Assembly (NCBI RefSeq): GCF_049933045.1
Contig: NZ_CP187926.1
Location: 434,001-498,000 of the forward strand
Length of the DNA stretch: 64,000 nucleotides
Reading direction: 5' to 3'
From: Pseudocolwellia sp049933045
Lineage (GTDB): Bacteria > Pseudomonadota > Gammaproteobacteria > Enterobacterales > Alteromonadaceae
This document shows positions 27,649 through 36,721 of this stretch, one piece after another. The stretch's first letter is position 1, and the number at the start of each line of letters is the position of its first letter. Under the pieces are notes generated by a model, which did not search any database, was not told where the DNA came from, and worked only from the letters and a program-made list of their open reading frames with translations. The position numbers and the translations under genes were made by a program.

Positions 27649-30028
27649 AATGGATAAACTGCAAGCGCGTGGTGGTAGTGTTGGTCAATCAAAACATCAT
27701 GAAAGTGCTATTAAACAAGTTTGTGGTAAAGCAAATTACGTAGATGACTTTGCAGAGCCAGCAGGCTGCTTACATGGTTATCCTGTATTAGCGCCAGTCG
27801 CTGCAGGTTTTATTACCTCAATTGATACAAAAGAAGCTGAAAGTTTAAAAGGTGTGATACGCATTTTTTCAGCGAAAGACGTCCCTGGTAAAATTGATAT
27901 TGGTCCTGTATTTCCGGGCGATATTTTATTAACCGATCATGAAATTGAATATTTTCATCAGCCGGTACTGTTTGTTGTTGCCGACTCTTATGATACGGCT
28001 CGTACAGCAGCACGCTTAGTTAAAATTAATTGTGAAGAAACAGAAGCTGTTTTAGATATTCATGAAGCGATTGAAAAACAACACTGGGTTCGTCCACCAC
28101 ATTCATTACAACGAGGCGATGCTGCTAGCGCAATTAAAAGTGCTAAACATCAAATCAGTGGCGAGTTGATGGTTGGCGGACAAGAGCATTTTTATTTAGA
28201 AGGTCAAGTTGCTATGACTCAGCTAAATGAAGATGGCGGTATTTTTGTTCAATCTTCATCGCAACATCCAACTGAAGTTCAGCATTTAGTCGCTAAAATT
28301 TTAAAGAAACCTTTTAACTTCGTTACCGTAGAAATGCGACGTATGGGTGGTGGCTTTGGTGGTAAAGAAACTCAAGCAGCACCGTGGGCATGTTTAGCAG
28401 CCTTAGCAACATATCATTTAGAAAGCCCTGTTAAAGTAAGGTTAGCCCGAGCTGATGATTTTCGATTAACGGGTAAACGTCATCCATTTTATAATAATTA
28501 TACCGCAGGCTTTGATGAGAACGGTTTAATTGAAGGTGTACACATCGAAGTTAATGGTAACTGTGGTTACTCACCTGATTTATCAGACGCTATTGTTGAT
28601 AGGGCTATGTTTCATGCCGACAATGCTTATTATTATCCAGCCGCAAAAATTGTCGGTAATCGTTGTAAGTTAAATACTGTAAGTCATACAGCATTTCGCG
28701 GTTTTGGTGGTCCACAAGGTATGATCATGGCTGAACTGATCATGGACGATATTGCTGCCAAATTAGGACAAGATCCACTTACTATTCGTAAAGCTAACTT
28801 ATATCGCCCAGGTCGAGATGTTACGCCTTATCACCAAAAAGTAGAGCAACATGTGCTTGCTGGAATGATCGAAACATTAGAAAAAGATGCGCAATACTGG
28901 GAACGTAAAGAAGCTATAAAAGCATTCAACAAAACCTCACCTTTTGTTAAAAAAGGTTTAGCGATGACGCCAGTTAAGTTCGGTATCTCATTTACCGTGC
29001 AGCATTTAAATCAAGCGGGTGCGTTAATTCATGTGTATTCAGATGGTTCTATTCATCTTAATCATGGTGGTACCGAAATGGGGCAAGGTCTTAATACTAA
29101 GGTTGCGCAAATTGTTGCTCATGCTTTTGGTGTTGATTTTGAAACCGTGGGTGTTACTGCTACACGTACCGATAAAGTACCTAATACTTCGCCTACGGCT
29201 GCATCAAGCGGTACCGATTTAAATGGTATGGCGGCATTGAATGCAGCGAATACCATAAAAGATAGATTAATCGAATTTGTAGCGTCGCACTTTAGTGTTG
29301 AAGCTGAAAGTGTAGAGTTTAACGATAGTAAAATCATTCATGCTAAAGGCGAAATGAGTTTTTCTGAGTTAGCTGAATTAGCTTACATGAATCGTATTTC
29401 ACTTTCATCGACAGGTTATTACGCAACACCAAAAATTCATTATGATCGTGCTAAAGCTGAAGGTAGACCATTCTTCTACTTTTCTCATGGTGTGGCATTA
29501 AGTGAAGTTGAAATTGATATTTTAACCGGCGAAAACACTGTAACTCGTGCTGACATTTTACATGACGTAGGGAACTCACTAAACCCAGCATTAGATATTG
29601 GCCAAATTGAAGGCGCATTTATTCAAGGCATGGGTTGGTTAACGACAGAAGAATTACAATGGAAAGATAGCGGAGAACTAGCCAGTTCAGGTCCTGCTAC
29701 CTATAAAATTCCAGCCATTGGTGATACGCCAACAGAATTTAACGTTTCGTTATTTGATTCAGCAAATCCTGAAACTTCAGTATTTCGTTCTAAAGCTGTG
29801 GGCGAGCCGCCATTCATGTTGGGCTTTAGTGTATGGAGTGCAATTAGAAACGCAATCAGCAGTTTAGCTGATTACAAATACGCACCTGATTTGAATACAC
29901 CAGCAACGCCTGAAACTGTGCTTAATGCTGTTGTAGTCACTAAACAATGGGCTGCTGATAACTTAGTTTCTGACCTAGGCTCTAACTCTGAACTAGACAC
30001 GAACGAAGAAGGTTCTTCTCATGTCTAA
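27635..30028 (+). CDS. xdhB: Xanthine dehydrogenase molybdenum-binding subunit
   Basis: 797 residues, full length. Molybdopterin-site motifs include RMGGGFGGKETQ and TAFRGFGGPQG, with GTEMGQGLNTK further on; AVGEPPFMLG carries the catalytic glutamate. Start ATG 27635 has GAGGA upstream and overlaps xdhA. With XdhA it oxidises hypoxanthine and xanthine to urate. Cofactor insertion is by XdhC, encoded next. Confidence 0.95.
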   Translation: MRHFEMDKLQARGGSVGQSKHHESAIKQVCGKANYVDDFAEPAGCLHGYPVLAPVAAGFITSIDTKEAESLKGVIRIFSAKDVPGKIDIGPVFPGDILLTDHEIEYFHQPVLFVVADSYDTARTAARLVKINCEETEAVLDIHEAIEKQHWVRPPHSLQRGDAASAIKSAKHQISGELMVGGQEHFYLEGQVAMTQLNEDGGIFVQSSSQHPTEVQHLVAKILKKPFNFVTVEMRRMGGGFGGKETQAAPWACLAALATYHLESPVKVRLARADDFRLTGKRHPFYNNYTAGFDENGLIEGVHIEVNGNCGYSPDLSDAIVDRAMFHADNAYYYPAAKIVGNRCKLNTVSHTAFRGFGGPQGMIMAELIMDDIAAKLGQDPLTIRKANLYRPGRDVTPYHQKVEQHVLAGMIETLEKDAQYWERKEAIKAFNKTSPFVKKGLAMTPVKFGISFTVQHLNQAGALIHVYSDGSIHLNHGGTEMGQGLNTKVAQIVAHAFGVDFETVGVTATRTDKVPNTSPTAASSGTDLNGMAALNAANTIKDRLIEFVASHFSVEAESVEFNDSKIIHAKGEMSFSELAELAYMNRISLSSTGYYATPKIHYDRAKAEGRPFFYFSHGVALSEVEIDILTGENTVTRADILHDVGNSLNPALDIGQIEGAFIQGMGWLTTEELQWKDSGELASSGPATYKIPAIGDTPTEFNVSLFDSANPETSVFRSKAVGEPPFMLGFSVWSAIRNAISSLADYKYAPDLNTPATPETVLNAVVVTKQWAADNLVSDLGSNSELDTNEEGSSHV

Positions 30029-31019
30029 AACCAGCGGATTGAATGATTCCTTTCAAGGCTTTCATACGCAAACGTGGTCGCAAAGTATTGCTCAGCTAGA
30101 AGATGCTGGTACTAACTATGTTATCGCTACTGTTTTAGGTACTTCTGGCTCTACACCAAGAGCTTCAGGTACCAAAATGGTAATTTGTGGTGAGCATATT
30201 TACGATACTTTAGGTGGTGGCCATCTTGAATTTGTTGTGATTGAAAAAGCTCGAGAACTCATTGCTCAAGGTAAGTCAGCACAAGTTATTGAACAGTTTC
30301 ATTTAGCGGCAAATTTAGGTCAATGTTGTGGTGGTGGTGCGGTTATATTATTTGAAGTTATCGCTAGCGAACACATGAAGCTAGACGTTTATGGCGCAGG
30401 TCATGTGGCGCAAGCTCTCATACCTATTTTAGCTAAATTACCTGTACAAGTGCGTTGGATTGATAACCGAGAAGATGTTTTCCCTGAGTACATTCCAAAC
30501 AATGTTACTAAAGTGGTTGATGAATTTCCTGTTGAACAAGCCAAGCAAGCAACGGCTAACAGTGCATTTTTAATTTTAACCCATAACCATCAATTAGATT
30601 TTGAATTAACCGAAGCTATTTTAAAACGTAACGATTCACTTTGGTTGGGCGTTATTGGCTCAGACACTAAAGCTAAACGCTTTAAACATCGTTTAATGCA
30701 TCGTGAATCTTCTGAATCTGACATCGAAAAAATGATTTGTCCTGTCGGTGTTTCAAGTATTAATGGCAAACTCCCGATGGAAGTTGCTGTATCTATATCA
30801 GGTCAAATAATCCAATTATATCAGCAGTATAATCTTGATAAAGGTCATCCTGCTAAACAAGGAAGCCGCGAAGGCTTGCAATGGAAAACCTTAAAAAATG
30901 CGTTGGTTTTAGATGATGCTAAAGGTGAATCAGAAACTGTCGAAATGTCAGAAAAAAAATCAGCAGAATCAACAAGCGAGCAAGAGCAAACCCATAAAGT
31001 ACAGGTTATTAGCGAATGA
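30021..31019 (+). CDS. xdhC: Xanthine dehydrogenase accessory protein XdhC
   Basis: 332 residues. The N-terminal XdhC/CoxI domain has VLGTSGSTPRASGTKMV and LGQCCGGGAV, and the C-terminal Rossmann-like domain begins DVYGAGHVAQAL. XdhC binds and sulfurates molybdenum cofactor before insertion into XdhB. It overlaps xdhB by 8 bp and uraD by 4 bp. The last ~35 residues are a charged, Glu/Ser-rich tail beyond the usual family end. Confidence 0.92.
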   Translation: MSKTSGLNDSFQGFHTQTWSQSIAQLEDAGTNYVIATVLGTSGSTPRASGTKMVICGEHIYDTLGGGHLEFVVIEKARELIAQGKSAQVIEQFHLAANLGQCCGGGAVILFEVIASEHMKLDVYGAGHVAQALIPILAKLPVQVRWIDNREDVFPEYIPNNVTKVVDEFPVEQAKQATANSAFLILTHNHQLDFELTEAILKRNDSLWLGVIGSDTKAKRFKHRLMHRESSESDIEKMICPVGVSSINGKLPMEVAVSISGQIIQLYQQYNLDKGHPAKQGSREGLQWKTLKNALVLDDAKGESETVEMSEKKSAESTSEQEQTHKVQVISE

Positions 31020-31525
31020 ATTTAACACAACTTACACAACTGAATGAACAATCGAAAAGCGATGCTTACCAAGCATTAGAAAGCTGTTGCGTTGCGCCAC
31101 GTTGGGTAGAAGCTATGGTAGCTGCTCGTCCTTTTTCATCACATGAAGAAGTTTATCAAACGGCTCAGAAAATATGGGACGAACTTAACGAAGACGATTA
31201 TTTAGCTGCATTTGAAGGGCATCCACAAATTGGTGATGTATCAACATTACGCGCTAAATTTGCTTCAACTGCTGAAAAAGCAGGTCACGAACAATCAGGT
31301 ATGTCAGCGGCAGACGAAAACGTTTTGCAAGACATGATGACAACTAATAAAGCATATTTAGAAAATTTTGGTTTTATTTTTATTGTGTGTGCAACAGGTA
31401 AAAGCGCAGAGCAAATGTTAGCTCTGATTAAAGAACGAATTAATAACGATCGCGACACAGAACTTGCTATAGCGGCAGGCGAACAAGCTAAAATTACTAA
31501 AATTAGACTGGAGAAATTACTATGA
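31016..31525 (+). CDS. uraD: 2-oxo-4-hydroxy-4-carboxy-5-ureidoimidazoline (OHCU) decarboxylase
   Basis: 169 residues, normal length. The catalytic histidine is H69 in EGHPQIGD; other family marks are APRWVEAMVAARPF and EQSGMSAADE. It converts OHCU to S-allantoin. Overlaps of 4 bp with both xdhC and uraH show translational coupling. Confidence 0.93.
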   Translation: MNLTQLTQLNEQSKSDAYQALESCCVAPRWVEAMVAARPFSSHEEVYQTAQKIWDELNEDDYLAAFEGHPQIGDVSTLRAKFASTAEKAGHEQSGMSAADENVLQDMMTTNKAYLENFGFIFIVCATGKSAEQMLALIKERINNDRDTELAIAAGEQAKITKIRLEKLL

Positions 31526-31866
31526 GCCGAAGCCCAATAACTACACACATATTAGATACAGCAAAAGGCCTACCTGCAGCTAATGTTCCAGTGAAAATGT
31601 TTAAATTAGTTGATGACCAATGGTTGTTTTTAACTGATGGATTAACCGATGCAGACGGACGTATTGCCAACTGGTTAACGCCACTTACCGAAGTAGAATT
31701 TGCTACTTATAAGTTAACTTTTGATTTAGATGCTTATTTTACTGATAGTGATAAACCAGCATTCTATCCTTTAGCTGAAATCTGCTTTCGTGTGCAAGAC
31801 ACTAAACATCATCATATTCCTTTATTGTTGTCGCCTTTCGGCTATTCAACTTACAGAGGTAGCTAG
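31522..31866 (+). CDS. uraH: 5-hydroxyisourate hydrolase (transthyretin-like)
   Basis: 114 residues. It starts SPITTHILDTAKGLPAANVPV and ends with YRGS (STYRGS), the C-terminal signature separating HIU hydrolases from transthyretins. It hydrolyses 5-hydroxyisourate to OHCU, the substrate of the upstream uraD product. Confidence 0.95.
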   Translation: MSRSPITTHILDTAKGLPAANVPVKMFKLVDDQWLFLTDGLTDADGRIANWLTPLTEVEFATYKLTFDLDAYFTDSDKPAFYPLAEICFRVQDTKHHHIPLLLSPFGYSTYRGS

Positions 31867-31868
31867 CT

Positions 31869-33239
31869 TTGACAAATATTTCTAACCAAGAAAATGTAGT
31901 TATTTGTGGTGACATTTTTGATTTTGTTGATGATCCAGCTATTGCTGGCGACAACGCCCACCGTTATTTTGAAAAAGGTGCGCTTGTTATTAAAAACGGT
32001 AAGGTAGCACAAATTGGCTACGAGAAAGACATACTGCCAACTCTAGATAAAAGTATTGAAGTTAAACGCTACGATAACCGTTTTATTATTCCAGGTATGA
32101 TCGATACCCACATACATTTACCACAAACAGAAATGGTAGGTGCTTATGGCGAGCAATTATTAACTTGGCTAACCGAATACGCTTTCCCTACGGAAAAGAA
32201 ATTTGCTGATGAAGCTTACGCAAAAGACATTTCTAAACGCTTTTTAGATGAACTGTTACGTAATGGTACAACTACCGCTTTAGTGTTCGGTACTGTGCAT
32301 CCTGAATCCGTTAATGCTTTTTTCACTGAAGCACAAGCGCGTCATCTTCGTATGATCGCAGGTAAAGTAATGATGGATACAAATTGTCCTGACGACTTAT
32401 CAGATTGTGCGCAGTCAAGCTATGAGCAATCAAAAGCATTAATCGAAAAATGGCACAATGTTGATCGTTTAAGTTATGCAGTAACACCACGTTTCGCACC
32501 TACTTCAACACCCGAACAACTGGCTAAATGTGGTGAGTTGTTAAAGGAGTTTCCTGATACTTATCTGCATACTCATTTATCTGAAAACAAAGACGAATGT
32601 GCTTGGGTACAAAATTTATTTCCTAAATCTACCGATTATTTAGGTGTTTATGAAGATGCAGGGCTGGTTAGAAAACGTTCTGTGTTTGCACATAGCATTC
32701 ATTTGTCTGAACGTGAACTTTGTTGTTTAGCTGATAATGATGCAGCTATTTCTCATTGTTCAACCTCTAACTTATTTTTAGGCTCTGGCTTATTTGATCT
32801 AAAAAGCTGCGAAAAACATGGCATCAACGTAGGTATGGGCACCGATATTGGAGCAGGTACAAGCTTTTCAATGTTACAAACGGCGAACGAAGCTTACAAA
32901 ATTCAACAATTACAAAATGAAAAGTTCTCTGCATTTAAAGGTTTGTACTTAGCAACACTTGGCGGAGCCAGATCATTAGATTTAGAAGGCGTTATTGGTA
33001 ATTTCAATACAGGTTGTGAGGCTGATTTTGTTGTACTCGATCCTAAACCTACGCCTTTTATGGAGTTTCGTTTGACGTTTGCTAAAACACTTCATGAAAA
33101 GCTATTTGCCATCATGATGCTAGGTGACGATCGTTGTATTGAAGAAACCTTTATTTTGGGTAAAAGCGCTTATCAACGTGATGCAGATGTTCAATTTAGT
33201 TCTACGTTTTCTTCTGAACCATCTAATAAAAATTTATAG
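31869..33239 (+). CDS. guaD: Guanine deaminase
   Basis: 456 residues of the amidohydrolase superfamily. Zinc-site and substrate motifs are DTHIHLPQTEMV, HTHLSENKDE, HCSTSNLFLGSG and MGTDIGAGTSFSM, all characteristic of guanine deaminase. The start is TTG 31869: it has GAGGT spaced 8 nt upstream and no in-frame ATG exists before the catalytic histidines. It makes xanthine for XdhAB. The gene lies 2 bp after uraH. Confidence 0.94.
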   Translation: MTNISNQENVVICGDIFDFVDDPAIAGDNAHRYFEKGALVIKNGKVAQIGYEKDILPTLDKSIEVKRYDNRFIIPGMIDTHIHLPQTEMVGAYGEQLLTWLTEYAFPTEKKFADEAYAKDISKRFLDELLRNGTTTALVFGTVHPESVNAFFTEAQARHLRMIAGKVMMDTNCPDDLSDCAQSSYEQSKALIEKWHNVDRLSYAVTPRFAPTSTPEQLAKCGELLKEFPDTYLHTHLSENKDECAWVQNLFPKSTDYLGVYEDAGLVRKRSVFAHSIHLSERELCCLADNDAAISHCSTSNLFLGSGLFDLKSCEKHGINVGMGTDIGAGTSFSMLQTANEAYKIQQLQNEKFSAFKGLYLATLGGARSLDLEGVIGNFNTGCEADFVVLDPKPTPFMEFRLTFAKTLHEKLFAIMMLGDDRCIEETFILGKSAYQRDADVQFSSTFSSEPSNKNL

Positions 33240-33253
33240 GAAGTGAGTGAATA

Positions 33254-34468
33254 ATGGAAAGTTATTTTTTTGAGTTGATACATTTAGTATTAAGATATTT
33301 TCATGTTATCACAGGTATAGCATGGATTGGCGCGTCGTTTTATTTTGCGTGGCTCGATAACAATTTAGAAGAACCACCACAGTGGAAAAAAGACAAAGGC
33401 ATTCGTGGTGATTTGTGGGCAGTACACGGTGGTGGATTTTACGAAATTGCTAAGTATCAAAATGGCCCTGAAAAAATGCCATCTACCTTGCATTGGTTTA
33501 AGTGGGAAGCTTATACAACGTGGATCACAGGTACCTTACTTTTCACCTTGCTTTATTATGTTGGTGCTGATATTTACTTATTAGATAACAGCAAAATGAC
33601 GCTAGATAAAGTAACGGCAATAGCAACATCAATTGGTGTTATTGCTTTAGGTTATGTGGTTTATCGTGCTTTATGTAATAGCGTTATCGCCGAAAAAGGA
33701 CTGGTTTTCGCCGTTGTTAGTGTGATTTTATTAGCACTTTGGACATGGGGCTTAGATCAGCTATTTACCGATCGCGCTGTGTATATTCATATTGGTGCGT
33801 TAATTGGTACCTGTATGGCGGGTAATGTTTATCATATTATTATGCCTGGCCAACGTTATATGGTGGCAGAAGTTGAAGCGGGTAGAATTCCAGACTCAGC
33901 TCCGGGCTTAAAAGCTAAGCTTTGTTCAATACACAATAACTACGCTACGCTACCTATTATTTTTATTATGACGAGTAATCACTTTCCTTATACTTATAGC
34001 CATGATTACGGTTGGTTAATATTAATAGCGTTATTTGTTATTGGTATGTGGATACGCCACTTCTTCAACTTAAAACATCAAGGGGTTAATAAACCTAGTG
34101 TATTAGTCAGTGGTATTGCTGCCTTTTTTGTTTTAATGCTAGCGATTGCACCTTGGCACACGCTAAATGTACAAACGTCGAATGACGGTTCTCCGCAAGC
34201 AGCAGTTATCACTGATGCTGAAGCATGGACAATCATAGAAACACGTTGTACTGAGTGTCATAGTAAAACACCTACATCAGAAATGTTTAAAACAGCGCCA
34301 TCAGGTTTTGTAATTGACTCGATTGATGAAGCTAAAAAGTTCAGCCAATCCATTTATACACGTGCCATTATCAGTAAAGACATGCCACTGGCTAACCTAA
34401 CCCATATGACCGATGAAGAGCGCGAGTTATTATCAAGTTGGTTATTAGCAGCAAGTAAGGAGCAGTAA
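33254..34468 (+). CDS. puuD: Urate hydroxylase PuuD (membrane urate oxidase with cytochrome c domain)
   Basis: 404 residues. The N-terminal ~300 residues hold about eight membrane segments and ITGIAWIGASFYFAWLDNNL, typical of the DUF989/Urate_ox_N domain. The C-terminus is a cytochrome c domain with the haem-binding CTECH at 332-336 and a distal methionine candidate. It oxidises urate to 5-hydroxyisourate and feeds electrons to the respiratory chain rather than making peroxide. It replaces soluble uricase in this cluster. Confidence 0.93.
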   Translation: MESYFFELIHLVLRYFHVITGIAWIGASFYFAWLDNNLEEPPQWKKDKGIRGDLWAVHGGGFYEIAKYQNGPEKMPSTLHWFKWEAYTTWITGTLLFTLLYYVGADIYLLDNSKMTLDKVTAIATSIGVIALGYVVYRALCNSVIAEKGLVFAVVSVILLALWTWGLDQLFTDRAVYIHIGALIGTCMAGNVYHIIMPGQRYMVAEVEAGRIPDSAPGLKAKLCSIHNNYATLPIIFIMTSNHFPYTYSHDYGWLILIALFVIGMWIRHFFNLKHQGVNKPSVLVSGIAAFFVLMLAIAPWHTLNVQTSNDGSPQAAVITDAEAWTIIETRCTECHSKTPTSEMFKTAPSGFVIDSIDEAKKFSQSIYTRAIISKDMPLANLTHMTDEERELLSSWLLAASKEQ

Positions 34469-34469
34469 A

Positions 34470-35417
34470 ATGTCGAGTGATTCAAATAGCCAAGATACTT
34501 ATCAGAATTATCCGCGAGACCTTGTTGGGTATGGCGCTAAGCCTCCACATGCTAACTGGCCTAATAAAGCGCGTATTGCTGTGCAAGTGGTAATGAATTA
34601 TGAAGAGGGCGGTGAAAACTGTGTGCTGCATGGTGATGCTGCTGCTGAAACCTTTTTGTCTGAAATTGTAAGTGCTCCCCATGTAGAAGATCGCCATATG
34701 AGCATGGAATCTATCTATGAATACGGCAGTCGTTCAGGTGTTTGGCGCTTATTACGTTTGTTCGAAAAATACGATGTGCCTGTTACTGTGTTTGCTGTAG
34801 CAATGGCGTTAAAGCGTTATCCAGAAGTGGCTAAAGTTTTTAAAGAGGCAGGACATGAAATTTGTAGCCATGGACTGCGTTGGATCAACTATCAAAATGT
34901 TGATATTGAAACTGAACGCCAACACATGGAAGAAGCTGTCGCTATAATCGAAGAAATTACGGGTGAGAAACCTAAAGGTTGGTACACAGGTAGAACGAGC
35001 CCCAATACCGCAAGCTTAGTGGCTGAGAATGGTAACTTTCTTTACGATGCAGATGACTACAGTGACGACCTACCTTTTTGGCGTGAACACCAAGGTAAGC
35101 CTCAGTTAATTGTGCCTTACACCTTAGACACAAACGACATGCGTTTTGCTGCTGTTCAAGGCTTTAATGCTGGCGACCAGTTTTTTAATTATTTAAAAGA
35201 TGCGTTTGATGCTTTATATGAAGAGGGCGATCCTGATGGTTTAGATAGCCCGAAAATGCTTTCTATTGGATTACATTGTCGCTTAATTGGACGTCCTGGA
35301 AGAATTAAAGCCTTAGAGAAGTTTTTTCAATATGTGCAATCATTTGATGATGTGTGGTTTGCTCGAAGAGTTGAGATAGCTGAGCATTGGCACAAAGAAC
35401 ATCCTTATAAAGCTTAA
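34470..35417 (+). CDS. puuE: Allantoinase PuuE (polysaccharide-deacetylase-like)
   Basis: 315 residues. NYPRDLVGYGAKPPHANWP and NYEEGGENCVLHGD open the protein, and GHEICSHGLRW lies in the deacetylase-like catalytic fold, as in PuuE allantoinases. It has AAGGAGCAG before ATG 34470 and begins 1 bp after puuD. It opens allantoin to allantoate, the substrate of the allC product at 10870. Last gene of this block. Confidence 0.92.
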   Translation: MSSDSNSQDTYQNYPRDLVGYGAKPPHANWPNKARIAVQVVMNYEEGGENCVLHGDAAAETFLSEIVSAPHVEDRHMSMESIYEYGSRSGVWRLLRLFEKYDVPVTVFAVAMALKRYPEVAKVFKEAGHEICSHGLRWINYQNVDIETERQHMEEAVAIIEEITGEKPKGWYTGRTSPNTASLVAENGNFLYDADDYSDDLPFWREHQGKPQLIVPYTLDTNDMRFAAVQGFNAGDQFFNYLKDAFDALYEEGDPDGLDSPKMLSIGLHCRLIGRPGRIKALEKFFQYVQSFDDVWFARRVEIAEHWHKEHPYKA

Positions 35418-35456
35418 TCATTCGCAGCTTTAAAGTTCGATATTTAAACCAAATAA

Positions 35457-35478
35457 AAGGGCGTTTATCGCCGCCCTT
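35457..35478 (+). terminator. Terminator hairpin after puuE
   Basis: AAGGGCG (35457-35463) pairs with CGCCCTT (35472-35478), followed by a short T-containing tail. It closes the xdh-puuE operon and lies just before the convergent PEP-CTERM gene. Confidence 0.7.
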
Positions 35479-35524
35479 GTCTTTAACCTAGCGTTTAGTG
35501 CTAGCTTTCATTTTAATTCTTTCT

Positions 35525-36316
35525 TTAGCTTTTCAGCTTACGTTTACGCGCCATAAAACCTAATAAGCCTATTCCGCCTAACATCAGAGGTAAAGTGGTT
35601 GTAGTAGGAACAGCTAATGGCGTTACAAGAACTGATATCTCAGCTGATGATAATAGTATTTGTGAACCAGCTTGAAATACTTCCATTTTGAAATCATAAG
35701 CGCCAGGTAAATCAGGGTCTGCTGAATAACCAAAACCTAAATTAGCTGATTGTTGCGCGATACTAAAAGAGTTCATATTCGTAAGTAAATCTGAGTTACT
35801 CGTTGATACAGTTCCTCCTCCATTGAGTGTTGAATTGTCGCCCAGCGCATGATCAAAAAAACCTAAAGTATTGAATGGGTCGAAAGTTGAATAAGAGACT
35901 GCCGCTGAAGCATCTGTATCAAACGAAAATAAATATGAAAAATCGCTAAGCTGAAGTGTATCGGTATCACTTTGATCTATGTTGATAGACCACTCAAAGT
36001 TGAATACCGACCGATTCGCTGGATTAGTGGTTAAAACGTTTGAGTCAAAGGTATAAGTATCTACGCCATCGTAATTAAAAATATTTGCTGCTGGATAACG
36101 TTGCTTAGCTCTTAATCCTACTTCTATGTTGTTACGTGTTTCCCCTGTAAAACTCCCATTGGCGTTTCCTGAGCCAAATATAATATCGGGTGTTACGTTT
36201 CCTGTACCATTTAATATACCGGCATAGGTGGTAGTTGATGCACCTAATGCGATAACTGCTGTCAATAGGGCAAGGTTTATACTTTTAATTATTCTAAGTT
36301 TATTATGTATAGTCAT
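35525..36316 (-). CDS. Exported protein with PEP-CTERM-like sorting signal
   Basis: 263 residues. A signal peptide ends near STTTYAG. The C-terminus is VPTTTTLPLMLGGIGLLGFM followed by ARKRKLKS: a Pro-containing motif, a hydrophobic span and a basic tail, as in exosortase-processed proteins. The middle is Ser/Thr/Asn-rich beta-type sequence with no recognised domain. No exosortase gene is present in the window. Probably a surface or exopolysaccharide-associated protein. Confidence 0.7.
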   Translation of the reverse strand: MTIHNKLRIIKSINLALLTAVIALGASTTTYAGILNGTGNVTPDIIFGSGNANGSFTGETRNNIEVGLRAKQRYPAANIFNYDGVDTYTFDSNVLTTNPANRSVFNFEWSINIDQSDTDTLQLSDFSYLFSFDTDASAAVSYSTFDPFNTLGFFDHALGDNSTLNGGGTVSTSNSDLLTNMNSFSIAQQSANLGFGYSADPDLPGAYDFKMEVFQAGSQILLSSAEISVLVTPLAVPTTTTLPLMLGGIGLLGFMARKRKLKS

Positions 36317-36721
36317 GCTTAATCCTCTCTGATCTGCATTTTGAAATACTGTTATTAGTATTTCGACTCAAGACAAAACCTTGAGTTGAGTATATTGGCG
36401 CATAAATTAAGCCAACTGTATTTTTTGTATGATAATTAATCATTTACGAAGTAGCCTAATTATCATTTTTCTTAAGTTGTAAAATATGCTGACATATTCA
36501 GAAAATGAGAGGTAAACAATGATTCACATAGCTAATATTTAAGCATTCATTGTAACTACCTAATAGAAATGAATATTCTAAAGAAACTTGGAAAACCCTT
36601 CTATTTACGTAACAATGAGCGAGATAACTTGAATATAAGATAAACACTTATATTTCATTCTCTTGTTTAATAAGTTATCAATAATTTTCGTTAATTTAAT
36701 CTTTTAAATGGATACTTTATT
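36317..36721. other. Gene-free spacer
   Basis: About 400 bp of AT-rich sequence between divergent genes. No ORF, strong hairpin or recognised operator was seen. Confidence 0.4.
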
